This document shows positions 11,154 to 22,086 of a DNA stretch of 64,000 bases, in pieces (position 1 is the stretch's first letter; every line of letters starts with the position of its first letter). Both the position numbers and the translations under genes were made by a program. Source of the stretch: Spizellomyces punctatus DAOM BR117 (taxonomy: Eukaryota; Chytridiomycota; Chytridiomycetes; Spizellomycetales; Spizellomycetaceae); contig NW_015971542.1 in the NCBI RefSeq assembly GCF_000182565.1, positions 1,094,540 through 1,158,539 of the forward strand. The letters are read 5' to 3'. The notes beneath the pieces were generated by a model that made no database searches, was not told the origin of the DNA, and saw only the letters and a program-made list of their open reading frames with translations.

Positions 11154-14112
11154 ATGGACAAACCACTCAAGGCACGCGCACTCTGGGACTATTCTGCTAT
11201 AGAGGACAATGAACTGGATTTATGTGTGGGTGATTATATTGATATTATAGAGTTGTGTAATAGTGACTGGTATGAGGGGAGTATCAATGGAAAGACGGGT
11301 TTCTTTCCTGCCAATAGAGTAGAGTTGATTCCCTTTATTCAGGTATGGAATTACTCTTGCATTCTCATATTCATTCACTCATTTGTTCTTTCTAGGAACG
11401 CTCGCCTGCTGCGGCTGCTGCGTTTGCGCAAGGCGCTGACAAGGAAAATCCATTCGAGGACGACAAGGTCATACCCCCTCTGCCCGCTCATGCTCATCCT
11501 CCCGGGCATCCCCACGATGGCGCAAACACACACGCGACACACGAAAAGGACTGGAAGAGCGTCGCGCAGCCAGACGGTCAAACGTATTTCTGGAATGCAC
11601 ATACAGGCGAAACCGCCTGGTCTACTGGGAATGGGAGTGCGAGTGGGAGTGGTCGGACGAGTGCGAGTACGAGTGCTTGGGGACAAGAGGGGCCCGTAAC
11701 GTCCACGGACGGCTTTAATGCAAGTGGCGCTGATCGCAGCGCTCATGGAGAAGCGCCCACGGAAAAGGATGCAGGGACAAGCGACTTGCTATCAGACCTG
11801 GCGCGCGTCATTGACGAGTTTGATGCTGGGCCCGTGAGTGATGTACGTTGTTCCTTTTTTTTTGCATACACAAGAGTGACTGCGTTTTCATGACACGCGT
11901 CCATCTTGTAGACCTCTATTCATTCCTTGACGGGGAGTTTGCTTACGCTGCCGCCACAGAAAATGGAGAGTGGGAGTGGTGCAAGGGAGGTGGACACACC
12001 CGTGTCGTCACCGTCGTCGGGTGTCCAAAACACATATGGGGAGGGAAATGGATTGCACGGCTCGCACGGACTGCAGGAATTCCACGAGGCAACGACCGCA
12101 TCGGGCTCGCATCCAGAGTCGACACCCTTGTCGTCGTCGTCTAGATCGGGCTCTGCACATGGACAATCACAAGAAGAGACACCCTTGTCACCGATATCAA
12201 ACTCTAACCAAGACGAACTCTGGAACGTTGTCCCTCCGCCACCTCCACCCCCACCCCCCCTCTTTCTCGATGAACCCGACGAGCCCGACACACCCATCAC
12301 AACCGTTCCCCCCGAAATCATTCGCCGCGAAGGCTACATCTCCCTCAAACAAAAGTCCCCCCCAAAAGGCACATGGACCACCACATTTGCCATCCTAACC
12401 GTCGGATTCCTCATCTTGTACCCATCCGCCAAATCCAAACGTAAACCCTCGCGTGTACTACGGTTATCGAGTGTACAGTTGGATGCCGTTGGGCGACAAC
12501 ATACGAAACGCAAGCATGCGTTTTCACTTGTTTGTGATGAGGGGGGATTCTTGGTTCAGCCTGCCAAAGACTCGGAGGTGTGGGAGTGGATGGATGCGAT
12601 TCGGGAGGCGAGTCGGGAGAGGTCGACTCCAAGTGAGGTGAGCATGTGCGGAAATTTGTTTTCCATTTCGCATTTTAGAGTGTCTTGCTTGCACGGGAGA
12701 GTATCGCTGGTTGTTTTTGGGACGATCCCTAGCCTGTGGCATTTCTCAATACGTGTAACGCCCTTGGCCACGTTCTTACGCAAAAAGTGCCCTCTGTCTT
12801 TTATTTAGTACGAAAACGCCACGTCCAAACTCTTTGCTGCAAGGGACGAATCCGATTCCGGAAAACAAGGTACGAACCTCACATAAAACCCTCGTTACTC
12901 GTACTCTTTATAAAGTGCTTTCGTTTCGTATCATCCAGATGATGTAGCCAAACCACGGTCCCGCCGCCCAACCACCAGCCGCCCGGACGAAGATTCCGGA
13001 AAAAGTAACGTAAAGTCCAAATTGGGGGCGTTCTTGTTCAAGCGGGTATGTGTTGCATTGTGTTTTGGATGAGGGGTTATGAGTAACCAGAGTGTCTTTT
13101 AGCCGAGTGTGGATAAGTTGAAGGAGAAGGGGATTATTAGGGATGAAGGTATGGTCGTTTTTGGTGATGCGGGTGTAGTTGTTATTTTTTTGCTTATTTT
13201 TTTGTGGGTTTGGGTTTTGTTTTTGTATCTGCGTACGTGCACACACACACACACACACACATACACACACACACACGCACGCACAAAAAGACCAAGTATT
13301 CGGCGGCAACCTCGCAACCCAAACAACCCCAACAACTCCCATTCCCCCCGTCATCACCGCCTGCATCACCCAAGTAGACCGCCGCGGCCTCGAATCACAA
13401 GGCATATACCGCCTAAGTGGCAACGCGAGCACGGTGCAAAAGATTCGAGTTGGATTTAATTCAAGTGAGATTTGTCTTTTGACTTGTGTCATTAGGTCCA
13501 TTGTTGATATTTTTTTTATTTTTTTGTAGAGGAATCGGTGGATTTATCGGATGAGGGGTTGGATATTAATGTTGTTGCGAGTGTTTTAAAATGTGAGTGC
13601 TCGTTTTTTCGCTTTTGGGTTGCATGAGTAAATGTGTTTTGTTTAATGCTTTTTTTGGGTTTTTTTAGTGTACTTGAGGGAATTACAAGAACCCGTTATA
13701 CCATTTGCGTTTTACGAAAAGTTTATACAAGCTGCCAGTGCGTACCCTTCCCTCCACTCTTCCCCCTCTCTCCCCCTTTTTAAACTCTTACCTCCCCCCT
13801 TTTCATTTTACAGAACAACCAGACTACGACACCCGCCTCTGCGACCTAAAAACCCTCATCCAATCCCTCCCCCTCCCAAACTACACCACCCTCGAATACC
13901 TCTTTCGACACCTCTCCCGCGTCTCCTCCCACTCCCATACCAATAAAATGGAACCCGCCAATTTGGCCATTGTGTTTGGACCTACCCTGTTACGCCCACC
14001 CGATAATATGGCGAGTATGGGATCTGAACTTATGAATATGTCTTGGTGTAATGCGGTTGTTGAAGGGGTTTTGGTGCAGGTTGAGTGGGTTTTTGATGGG
14101 GATACTTGTTGA
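11154..14112 (+). CDS. SH3-WW-PH-RhoGAP protein (ARHGAP12/27-like architecture)
   Basis: GTPase-activating protein for Rho-family GTPases. Ten exons (11154-11342, 11396-11842, 11912-12637, 12809-12869, 12939-13045, 13103-13148, 13291-13464, 13530-13592, 13669-13737, 13814-14112) are all in phase and give 726 residues. SH3 at ~5-60 (ALWDYSAIEDNELDL, SDWYEGSINGKTGFFPANR); WW at ~114-140 (DWKSVAQPDGQTYFWN, GETAWSTG); a Ser/Gly/Pro-rich linker; PH at ~350-450 (REGYISLKQK, ending WEWMDAIREASRER); RhoGAP at ~540-720 with arginine finger GIYRLSGNAS, then LYLRELQEPVIP and MEPANLAIVFGPTLLRP. The same SH3-WW-PH-RhoGAP order is known from the animal ARHGAP9/12/27 group. Intron 6 contains a (CA)n tract just before its acceptor. 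Annotation is secure; substrate specificity (Rac, Cdc42 or Rho) is not visible. Confidence 0.9.
13237..13283 (+). repeat. (CA)n microsatellite inside RhoGAP intron 6
   Basis: About 47 bases of near-perfect CA dinucleotides end a few bases before the acceptor AAAAG at 13286-13290, where a pyrimidine tract would normally sit. Confidence 0.8.
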
Positions 14113-14616
14113 AATTCATATATACTTTTTTTTTTTTTGTTTTTTGTGTGTGGGGGGGTTTTTTTTTGTGGGGGAATAGAGGTGTGTGCTTTTGTGTGAT
14201 TTTGATGGACTTGTGTGTTTCTGAATATTTTGCAGGTTTTGTAAAATGGCAAAGTGAACATCTTGCGTATCAAGCGAGCATCTCTAGAGTTTTTGAGTGG
14301 TAAGCGTATTTTGAACGACGACGACGAGTCCATCGCATACACACATTTTTCAAAACTCTAGCATTTTTTGGGAACGACCATGTACCCAATGATTTTGTGT
14401 TTTACTTTATGTTTTCATTTGGATGAAAGATCATACTCTATCATTGTAAATTCACTCTGTTCTCAGAAAGAGCAAAAACCGTAAAAAGAGAATGGTTCAT
14501 AACGCCCTCGGTATCGGTCAATGCAGTATGGAACAAAAAGCGATATCTGGATTTTGTTTAATCCTCTCAAAAAGAATCTTTAAACATTCACCTATCATTC
14601 GTTACACTTTCACCTT

Positions 14617-14815
14617 CTCATCAAACCCCTTCAAACTTTCGATATCCCTCAACCGCCGTCCAACAAAAAAAACGTGTAAAACACCTAGGTCGGAACTTTT
14701 GCTTCTCACATCTGTGACTTGTCGAGTACAAACTCGAACCTTTTGATAACCCATGTCGCAAAAATGCATGTGCTCATTTTCCTTTTTCTCTCCATACGGG
14801 GTTTTTGGAATAGTG
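14617..14815 (-). pseudogene. Decayed tandem fragment of the uL16m 3' end
   Basis: On the + strand 14618-14660 reads TTCACCTTCTCATCAAACCCC and TTCGATATCCCTCAACCGCC, almost the same as 14880-14930 inside the uL16m gene. Homology resumes after a deletion: TTGTCGAGTACAAACTCGAACC and GACCCATGTCGCAAAA pair with TTCGAGTACAACCC and GACCCACGTCGCAAAG of the intact gene, and CTTTTTCTCTCCATACG pairs with CTTTTCCTTTCCCCATACG. The copy is missing the middle part and is broken by indels, so it cannot encode the protein. It lies directly downstream of the intact gene in the same orientation. Confidence 0.75.
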
Positions 14816-14870
14816 GTATGCAAAATATCATCTATTATAAAAACACACAACATTCGGCCCATCCATTGTT

Positions 14871-15515
14871 TTATGCCTTGACCTTCTCATCAAACCCTTC
14901 AAACTCGATATCCCTCAACCGCCGTCGAACAAAAAACGGTAAAACCCTAGGCGGAACCCGTTCCGTCACACCCACAACTCGAGTCCGAATCGGCAACGCA
15001 GCAGCAGCAACTCTTAACGCTTTATCCGCAACCTCCTTTCTTACACCCTTGACTTCGAGTACAACCCTTCCTTCAGCGACCCACGTCGCAAAGTAATCCA
15101 CCGCTCCTTTTCCTTTCCCCATACGAGTCTCAGCTCCTTTGGACGTAACAGGCCGATCCGGAAAACACCTCAAAAAGAATTTTCCCCCCTTCTCACCCTT
15201 CAATACCCTCCTCATACCCGTTCTCGCACTATCCAGTTGAACATCACTCAATCGACCTCCTTCTAATGCTTGTAACCCATACTCCCCGTAATAAACCGTC
15301 GTGCCACGTAGTGACCCCCCCGTATGCGTGGGGTAAAAGCCTTTATGCGATTTCTTGTATTTTAACCGCCGAGGACGGAAATTGGCTACCGCGTGCCGGA
15401 TTGGGATCAGGAATGAGGATATTGGGGTGGGTGCTTGCGGGTGGTAGGGTTTTAGGATGGGGGTTTGAAAGATGCGGGTGGTCCATTGTGGACGGAGGGA
15501 TGATAAAATGGACAT
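14871..15515 (-). CDS. MRPL16: Mitochondrial ribosomal protein uL16m
   Basis: Single-exon gene of 214 residues. It is a protein of the mitochondrial large ribosomal subunit near the tRNA sites. Conserved L16 features are RPRRLKYKKSHKGF, YGEYGLQALEGGRL, ARTGMRRVL, FPDRPVTSKGAETRMGKGKG and AVDYFATWVAEGRVVLEV. The first ~45 residues are rich in Ser/Pro/Arg with few acids and fit a mitochondrial presequence. I chose ATG 15515 because no ATG lies upstream in frame. A degenerate copy of its 3' end follows at 14617-14815. Confidence 0.93.
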   Translation of the reverse strand: MSILSSLRPQWTTRIFQTPILKPYHPQAPTPISSFLIPIRHAVANFRPRRLKYKKSHKGFYPTHTGGSLRGTTVYYGEYGLQALEGGRLSDVQLDSARTGMRRVLKGEKGGKFFLRCFPDRPVTSKGAETRMGKGKGAVDYFATWVAEGRVVLEVKGVRKEVADKALRVAAAALPIRTRVVGVTERVPPRVLPFFVRRRLRDIEFEGFDEKVKA

Positions 15516-15866
15516 TTCCAATTGCTGAAATTCACACCCAATTCAGTAAGATGCCTTTACAGTTTTCGTCAATTCCGAAATTCTCCATCTTCATAGAAAA
15601 TCCCAACGTGATCTAAACACATGACTCTCACATGATCGTATCACGTAATCGGATGGTGTCAGCGTAGATGGATGGTCGGAGTGTATCAGCTATCATGTAG
15701 GTACAAAGAGGGACAGGTCATCGTACATGTATCATCTTACACATGTATCCAACGGACAGTCTACAAATAAAAAAATGGGTCAAACATTTTAATAGTTTAT
15801 TGTCTTTGGCCTTAGCACTACCATTCGCAAACACCACCAAATGCAACCTGTATCGAATATGCGTGA

Positions 15867-16178
15867 TCATCTCTTGCAAAAGTGAATTAGAAACTTGTCT
15901 GTGAGGGTGGTTTTCATGCCCAAAGATACTTGTTGTTGTTGGTAGGGCACACCCGATACAATGCAAGAATGTTTTTGTCGACCCCGTTGTAAGTTCTGCT
16001 TTTGTTCTTTTTGTATGGAATTATAAAGGTTGATTGTTGTCAAAGAATACTTTTTTGCAAACGTAAAAGACCGAGAATGTAAAAAACTAATAGTGAAATG
16101 TTTTTTTTTTTGCTCCTCCCGTTCCTGTTCCCATTGTTGACATTGTTCCATCAACAAATAATTCCACGACGACCCCAT
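15867..16178 (-). CDS. Hypothetical 103-residue ORF
   Basis: ATG-started frame beginning MGSSWNYLLMEQCQQWEQER. It is Gln/Lys-rich and crosses low-complexity A runs. I see no domain, splice logic or codon bias that confirms it, and it may be chance. Confidence 0.2.
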   Translation of the reverse strand: MGSSWNYLLMEQCQQWEQEREEQKKKHFTISFLHSRSFTFAKKYSLTTINLYNSIQKEQKQNLQRGRQKHSCIVSGVPYQQQQVSLGMKTTLTDKFLIHFCKR

Positions 16179-16199
16179 AAAATAACAAAAAGCGCTACA

Positions 16200-17230
16200 G
16201 CCTGGTTGTCCCTAGTCAAGAACTCTGGGTGGTGGAGGAACTCTAAACTGGTGCCATATGTTTCGGTATATCGGGAAGGGACATAATATACAAGCTCCCA
16301 GGAGTGATATTCGTTCTTTTTCAACATCTTTATAACAAGTTGTCTGATTTTTTAAGCAGTTATTGTTCGTTGCGCTTGTCCCGCTATATAATCGTCAAAT
16401 GTCTTGTCAATTTTCGCCTGTATCCAAAAGAAGACTGGTCATATCTTGAACGGAGATTTCCACAATTTGGCTATGCTGTTTGGAAAATGGGGTAAACTCT
16501 GACCAACAAACTTTAGGAAATCACGCACAGCATGGACTGATCAACCCAACGCCGTAACGCCCGCATCCCCAACTCCTACTCGGGTTCACCTTTAAAAGAT
16601 TCTTTTTTGCTTCTACCCCAACCTATCTAACAGAAAACCCCCTCCTTTTAGGGATTCCGAGGACCCTTGCACGCATTAGCTAAAACCTGCCGATAAGTAT
16701 CTTTAAACTGTCACTCTTCCATGATCGAACGCTTGATATGTCATATCCCCCCAACCTCGGAATATTGGCTGTTCATGCTAAACTTAAACTAGAAAAACGG
16801 ATTGTTTGTATTTTTCAGTGTTCTTTTGCATTGCCATGCCCCGGTTCAACACTTGATACTCCAACTAATTCTTTAATTCGTTACGTTAATCCATAACGAG
16901 GGTTTTGGCGACGGTTTTAGCGAATCCATGTCCCCAACCGTTCCAACTCGCTCGCTAACTCTTACACGAAACCCTAAAACGAAACCCTTAACCATATTTT
17001 TCAAATTCACACTACTACACCCACCAAATACAGAAGGTCCGAGCCAGTCAGATTCTCTGCTTTGAGGTCGGGATACCCTTCTTGTAAATGTAAGCGGCTC
17101 AGGATAGCATGTGGTATACCATCCCAATATATAAAGGGTCACCTCAGCAACGAAATCATCTCGCAAATCATTTACAAATCAGATCTCAACCAACCAAACG
17201 CAAAAAAAAAACGATTATAACAAAATCACC
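16200..17230. other. Intergenic, promoter region of the small secreted protein gene
   Basis: No gene recognised. Near the 3' end TATATAAAGG (17128-17137) forms a good TATA box about 95 bp upstream of the ATG at 17231, and the leader before the ATG is A-rich. Confidence 0.5.
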
Positions 17231-17443
17231 ATGGTCAAACTCCTTGCCGTTATCATCTTTGCCCTTTCTGCTACGATCGCGAATGCCGCCAACTGCGCCT
17301 GTCTAAGCGAGGCTGGTAAAACTCTTCAAGGAACCACTAGATTATGCTGTACGGATGGTGCCTTGATGGGGGTAACAAAGTGCATCAATGCTCCACCTAC
17401 GATGCAAGACTGTTGCAGACCTGCTGCTTTTCGATGTTTCTAA
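17231..17443 (+). CDS. Small secreted cysteine-rich protein
   Basis: 70-residue protein with a clear N-terminal signal peptide (MVKLLAVIIFALSATIANA, cleavage after Ala-Asn-Ala) and a ~51-residue mature part containing eight cysteines in the order C-x-C, CC, C, CC, C. The start lies in a good context (CACCATGG) and a TATA box is ~95 bp upstream, fitting strong regulated expression. The cysteine order resembles, but does not match, the hydrophobin pattern C-CC-C-C-CC-C. It is likely extracellular; its role (wall protein, adhesion or effector-like) is unknown. Confidence 0.7.
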   Translation: MVKLLAVIIFALSATIANAANCACLSEAGKTLQGTTRLCCTDGALMGVTKCINAPPTMQDCCRPAAFRCF

Positions 17444-18031
17444 AGTGCTCCCCGGTTTTGTATGTTGTGTAGTTCAAGTACAAAGACGTTTGTAAAATAC
17501 AAGTTGAACTGTTAGGTAGTGAATGTAGAAACACTTTTTGTATAGTCAAGTACATTCTCTGGGATTCTGCCCACTAGATACTAAAAGCACAATGTGATCG
17601 TAGCTAGTTTGCAGCCAGCTTGTATATTAAATACATGCTCACCATTAAAACAATACCTTGAATCATTGTTTTTATTATTCGATTGAGATCCACTCTTGTA
17701 AAGTATTCTGTTCAATTACATGTTTGGGGTAAGGACACATACTGGAAAAAACGTACGGATTCATATCTCTCATCGTGGTGGTTTGAAAATACTTGCTGCA
17801 TGTAGTGAAAATAGAAACTTACAAGTGCTTCCAATAGCATATAGGCATATAACCTGCACACTATCCAAAGCATGCAATGGAACACTATCACACTCAGTCG
17901 CTGATTTCAACCAAAACTACCCACATTCGAATGCCCACGTGAATCCGAACGCGTGTCATAAACTGCCTTTCCATTTCAACGCTTTCGTTTGGACTAGCCA
18001 TCATCTTGTGTTGTCTTTAAACATTTTCATT
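17444..18031. other. Intergenic, no gene seen
   Basis: Contains the 3' region of the secreted-protein gene and the promoter of the proteasome gene. The open frame at 17720-18112 is only the upstream extension of proteasome exon 1. Confidence 0.4.
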
Positions 18032-19048
18032 ATGCTATCCCACGCAACATCCTGTCCCGTCCAAGCACCCGTTGAACACCGGTTCTCGCCTTACACCGAT
18101 AACGGAGGGTAACGTAAACATTCACGCCCATCCCTACACGAAAAAAGACGGAATAATGATTGCTTGGGGCCCGTAGGACGACGTTGGCGATTGCAGGAGA
18201 TGATTTCTGTGTGATTGCCGGTGATACGCGCCAGAGTGAGGGGTATAACATTAATACCCGGTACGCACCCAAAGTGTTTCAATTGTAAGTTACAATTCGA
18301 TAAAGTGCGAGATTGCTTGTTCTTTCGGTTACGCGTTATTGACATTTTATTCGAGGTCGAATGGAGCTGTGCTTGCTACGGGGGGTATGTACGCTGATGC
18401 CGTGACGTTGATGAAGAGGCTTGAGCAGCGGTTAGAGGTGTGTACTGCCGGAAAAAAACTAGAGTATGCTGAGTGATTTGGTAATGTGGGTACAGTGGTA
18501 CAGGCACCAACATGAAAAGGAAATGTCGTGTGGAGCACTCGCGCAAATGCTGTCAACTATTTTATATCATAAACGGTTTTTCCCCTATTATGTGTGGAAT
18601 ACGTTGGGGGGTTTGGATGAAGAAGGTATGTTGTTCCTTTTTTGCCTTTGCGTGCGGTTGGTGAAAATCTAAAGTTCTAAATATACTGGTGTATATAGGA
18701 CATGGAGCGGTATACAGCTACGATCCCGTGGGAAACTATGAAAAACATAAATGGAATTGCTCTGGGTCTGCTGGACATTTAATTCAACCGTTTTTGGATA
18801 ACCAGGTATCGTTCGTACGACACTTTTGTTTGTCGTTGGTTTTCCCTCATGTATTTTATTTCTAGATTGGCTTTAAGCATCAATTGGCCAATGCCACATC
18901 TCTCACGATCCCTCAAGTGCTTAAAATCACTAAAGATGCTTTCACGTCCGCCACGGAACGGGATATTTATACGGGCGATTATTTGGAGTTGTTTGTGGTG
19001 ACCAAGGAGGGAATTACCAAGGAAAAGTTTGAGTTGAAAAAGGATTAA
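18032..19048 (+). CDS. 20S proteasome subunit beta type-1 (beta-6)
   Basis: Structural, non-catalytic beta ring subunit of the 20S proteasome. Six exons (18032-18108, 18177-18284, 18356-18437, 18496-18625, 18699-18805, 18866-19048) join in phase to give 228 residues. Hallmarks: [68 protein letters not shown], then [20 protein letters not shown]. The N-terminal extension before GGTTLAIAG lacks the Gly-Thr processing site of active subunits, as expected for PSMB1/PRE7. Confidence 0.93.
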
Positions 19049-19348
19049 TGAAAAAGTTTTTTCTGTGTATGCCTGTGTGTGCCTGTGTGTTTTTTAAGTG
19101 CCTGGCTTTATCTTCTCCCCTTGAACGTATAGATCATGCGAGGAGAATCGCGAATCATGTATCACCATGCAAATAGGACTTCAAAGCTAGCGCTATGCGT
19201 CCTTTGTTTAGCCACAAGGGCCGGCTGTCCATTTGGTGCGTTTGACTTTTGCTCAAAAATGCATGCCATATGTATGGGTCGTACATCCATTTTAAACAAC
19301 ATCTATCAACCACATCCGCTTCTCACCATCTACCTCTTGCCACACATC

Positions 19349-20606
19349 TCACACTGGCCTACACTCCTTTTTCAAGTCCACCACCAAAAACTTTTCTATC
19401 AACCCTAAAAATGCCTGCCATCCACACAACCCCATCTCACCACACCCCAAGTCTACCACTTGTCCATTGTACAGTACCTTTACCCCCTTTTCACCCTCCC
19501 CGCGTGTCCAGACTTCAAATACAAGATGAGAAGCATAAGGAGGCCACAAAACCGGCTCAAAACCCAACACACTCAAAACCCCCGAAATAGTGGTATCATG
19601 GGCAGAATAATAGTACAGTTCTTTTTTACCTTCCTCCATAGTCTGCACGAGTTCATCCAACAATGGCCCAACCCGAAGCCCAAGCTCAACCGTCCGTGTG
19701 GCATTATATTCAAACCGTAACCACCAATACGCCAGTCGCACCACCTCCTCTTCGACACCCAACTTTTCCTTTCCCCAACAACTCCTACATTGAACAATAT
19801 CAAACCATCTCTCCAAATCCCTGTATTCTACACCCATTTCATTCGATAACCCCTTTGCAACCCTCTCCGCCCTCTCCTGATACAATTTATATTCCCTCGT
19901 CCTCCTCGCCGCCTTGTAAACCTCCACTACCCGCGGACACACCAGCGACAAGGATAACGTATCCACCGCTTTAGGATAAATATACAAAGGAATCGCATCC
20001 CCTTTTGGTACCAACCCAGTTAAAAACGCCTGGGCACCTTGAATTGTCCTCCATACGTCCGTACTCCGCGCCATCACAGGCCATTCACCATAAATATCCG
20101 CAAATACTTTCCCGAGTGTGTGCATTTGGTGTATACCCCGCACAGATAATTGCCCCGTCATACACGTTCCATTCCATAGATGCGTTTCTGGTAGTGTCCG
20201 GAGTATGGGTCGGGCGTTTGGGAGGATTGATGATGGTAAGGTGAGGTTGTCAGATGGTTGAGGACATGTTGTCCATATTTCTGTTGGGATGTGTGTAGAG
20301 GGTGCGCGGTCGCCGTGTCGGGTTATGATGTAGAGTTGGTGTAATGTCCATGGTGGTGGGACCTATCACGCCTATATTTAAAATGTTGTTTTTCGGTTTT
20401 GGTGATCGTTAGTGATTTTGAGTTTCACCTACTTTGTTGTATACAGACGGCGATGGATACGCTGCTTGGCAGTAATTGTATCCTGATGGAAACAATGGTG
20501 TGTCCACATCCCAGTAAGTTGCATCCCAATCAAAAAGGGTATGATAATAGTAATAGTAAACGCCAAGACATGTGCTAATGACCGCAACACAAATGTGAAG
20601 CAACAT
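19349..20606 (-). CDS. Histidine acid phosphatase family protein, membrane-anchored or secreted
   Basis: Two exons (20606-20433, 20362-19349) give 395 residues. The N-terminus MLLHICVAVISTCLGVYYYY is a signal peptide or type II anchor. Histidine-phosphatase motifs: ITRHGDRAPST (nucleophile His) directly after the intron, a second active-site arginine in RSTDVWRTIQGAQAFLTGL, and the proton-donor motif SAHDTTISGVL near the C-terminus. The spacing and the phrase GQLSVRGIHQMHTLGK resemble the acid-phosphatase/2-phosphoxylose phosphatase branch rather than fungal phytases. It probably acts in the secretory path or outside the cell; the substrate is unknown. Confidence 0.88.
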
Positions 20607-20761
20607 TGGTCAAAAAGATGTAAAAACGATGACGGGGTGTCCGAATTCATGTCCGACAGGGTATTGTAAGCATCCCCCCCTCTACGCGTTTTATAGACTT
20701 TTGAGCATCATCTACTGCATCAGCCATTTACATTTCACTTTTTTGTTTTTCTATTATCATC

Positions 20762-21794
20762 ATGTCATCCTCTCCATTTCAAGAAGACCGTACGTATCCA
20801 CACTTTACATCTAACACAAAAAAGCAGTCGACACTAACCATCCTCTTAGTCCTCACATGCGCCATATGCTCCGACATTTACACCAACCCAGTCAAACTCC
20901 CCCAATGCCCCCACATTTTCTGTAAAGAATGTCTAGAACATACTCTTCAGTACGTACTTTCCTCCACCTCTCTCGTCTACACAACCCTGTAACTCCTCTC
21001 ATTTTAGATCCTGCGCACGGAAATGCCCCCTTTGTAATCGGTTTGCAGGAGGAGGATACAGAAGAGCACTCCCCCAACTCGCACTATCACAAACATGCGA
21101 TGCATATCGTAAATATCTTGATCAAACTCGTCCGGTATTGAAATCGACGTTTACGGGTGGGTGTTCATTGGAGACGTTGACACTCAAGACGGGAGAAAAG
21201 AAACCACGAAACGGGGTTCAACAATGTGAGATTAGTGTACCGTGTGAGAAATCGGATGTCAGACTACGAGGACGACCGAAAGGGGCTACGAAGAATCCTG
21301 AGCATATCTCAGCCGGGACTACAAAGAAAACTGAACATATCTCACCCGGGACTACAAAGAAACCCGAACATATCTCACCCGAGACGACAATAGAGGAATC
21401 GAATAGCAGATTACGAGGGCGACCGAAAGGGACTACGAAGAAGCCTGAGCATATCTCACCCAGGACTACAATAGAGGAACCCATTACCAGATCACGAGGA
21501 CGACCGAAAGGATCTGTCAAGAAGCCCGTCGAACATCCACCGCCCATTCTTGTAGAAGATACAAACACCAGACCACGCCGCCATCAAAACATGTTAAAAC
21601 CCCAGACAGTACCAGCAGATCGACCCCGACCATCAAAACCAGAGTCCAAAGACCATAAAAATACGTCTCAAAACCCTTCCAAACGAACCACGACCTCCAC
21701 AGACACTGAAAACAAGCCCCCATTGGCCCTCCATATTGAACTTCGCTCTCGGAGACAGTTAAAGCGCATGGCGGACCAGTTTGAACACACCTGA
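20762..21794 (+). CDS. RING finger protein with AT-hook motifs
   Basis: Three exons (20762-20789, 20850-20949, 21008-21794) give 304 residues. A C3HC4 RING finger comes first: LTCAICSDIYTNPVKLPQC, HIFCKECLEH, then CARKCPLC; such fingers recruit E2 enzymes, so this is a likely ubiquitin E3. The C-terminal two thirds is basic and disordered and carries three AT-hook cores RGRPKG (near 21270, 21418 and 21495), known to bind the minor groove of AT-rich DNA. Between them a ten-residue unit, PEHISPGTTK, is repeated in tandem. The first exon is only 28 nt. A chromatin-linked E3 is an inference. Confidence 0.85.
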
Positions 21795-22086
21795 ACTCTC
21801 TCTTGGGAAATTCAAAAAAAGACATCTAATCAAATATATATGAGGTTGCAACATGGCTCGCGCATCATCTCTTTTGTTTTTAAAAACATATATCTAATTA
21901 GGAGGGGGTTGGTTCGGTATTTTCTGTTCTTCTCCTCACACCATTTGTCAACAACAAAGAAAAAAAAAGTAATCCAAATCACCCAATACGTTCCGGTATG
22001 AAACCACATGATATGGCAAAGACATGAGTGTTTTTTGAAATATTTTTTTTCTCTCTTTTGTGGGTTTGGCTAGTGGTAGGACATGT

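Noticed and set aside
14492-15096. Plus-strand reading frames over the uL16m gene and its decayed copy
   Set aside because: They are antisense shadows; the minus-strand frame matches the ribosomal protein throughout.
21138-21568. Minus-strand repetitive frame opposite the AT-hook region
   Set aside because: Its repeats are only the complement of the RGRPKG/PEHISPGTTK coding repeat.
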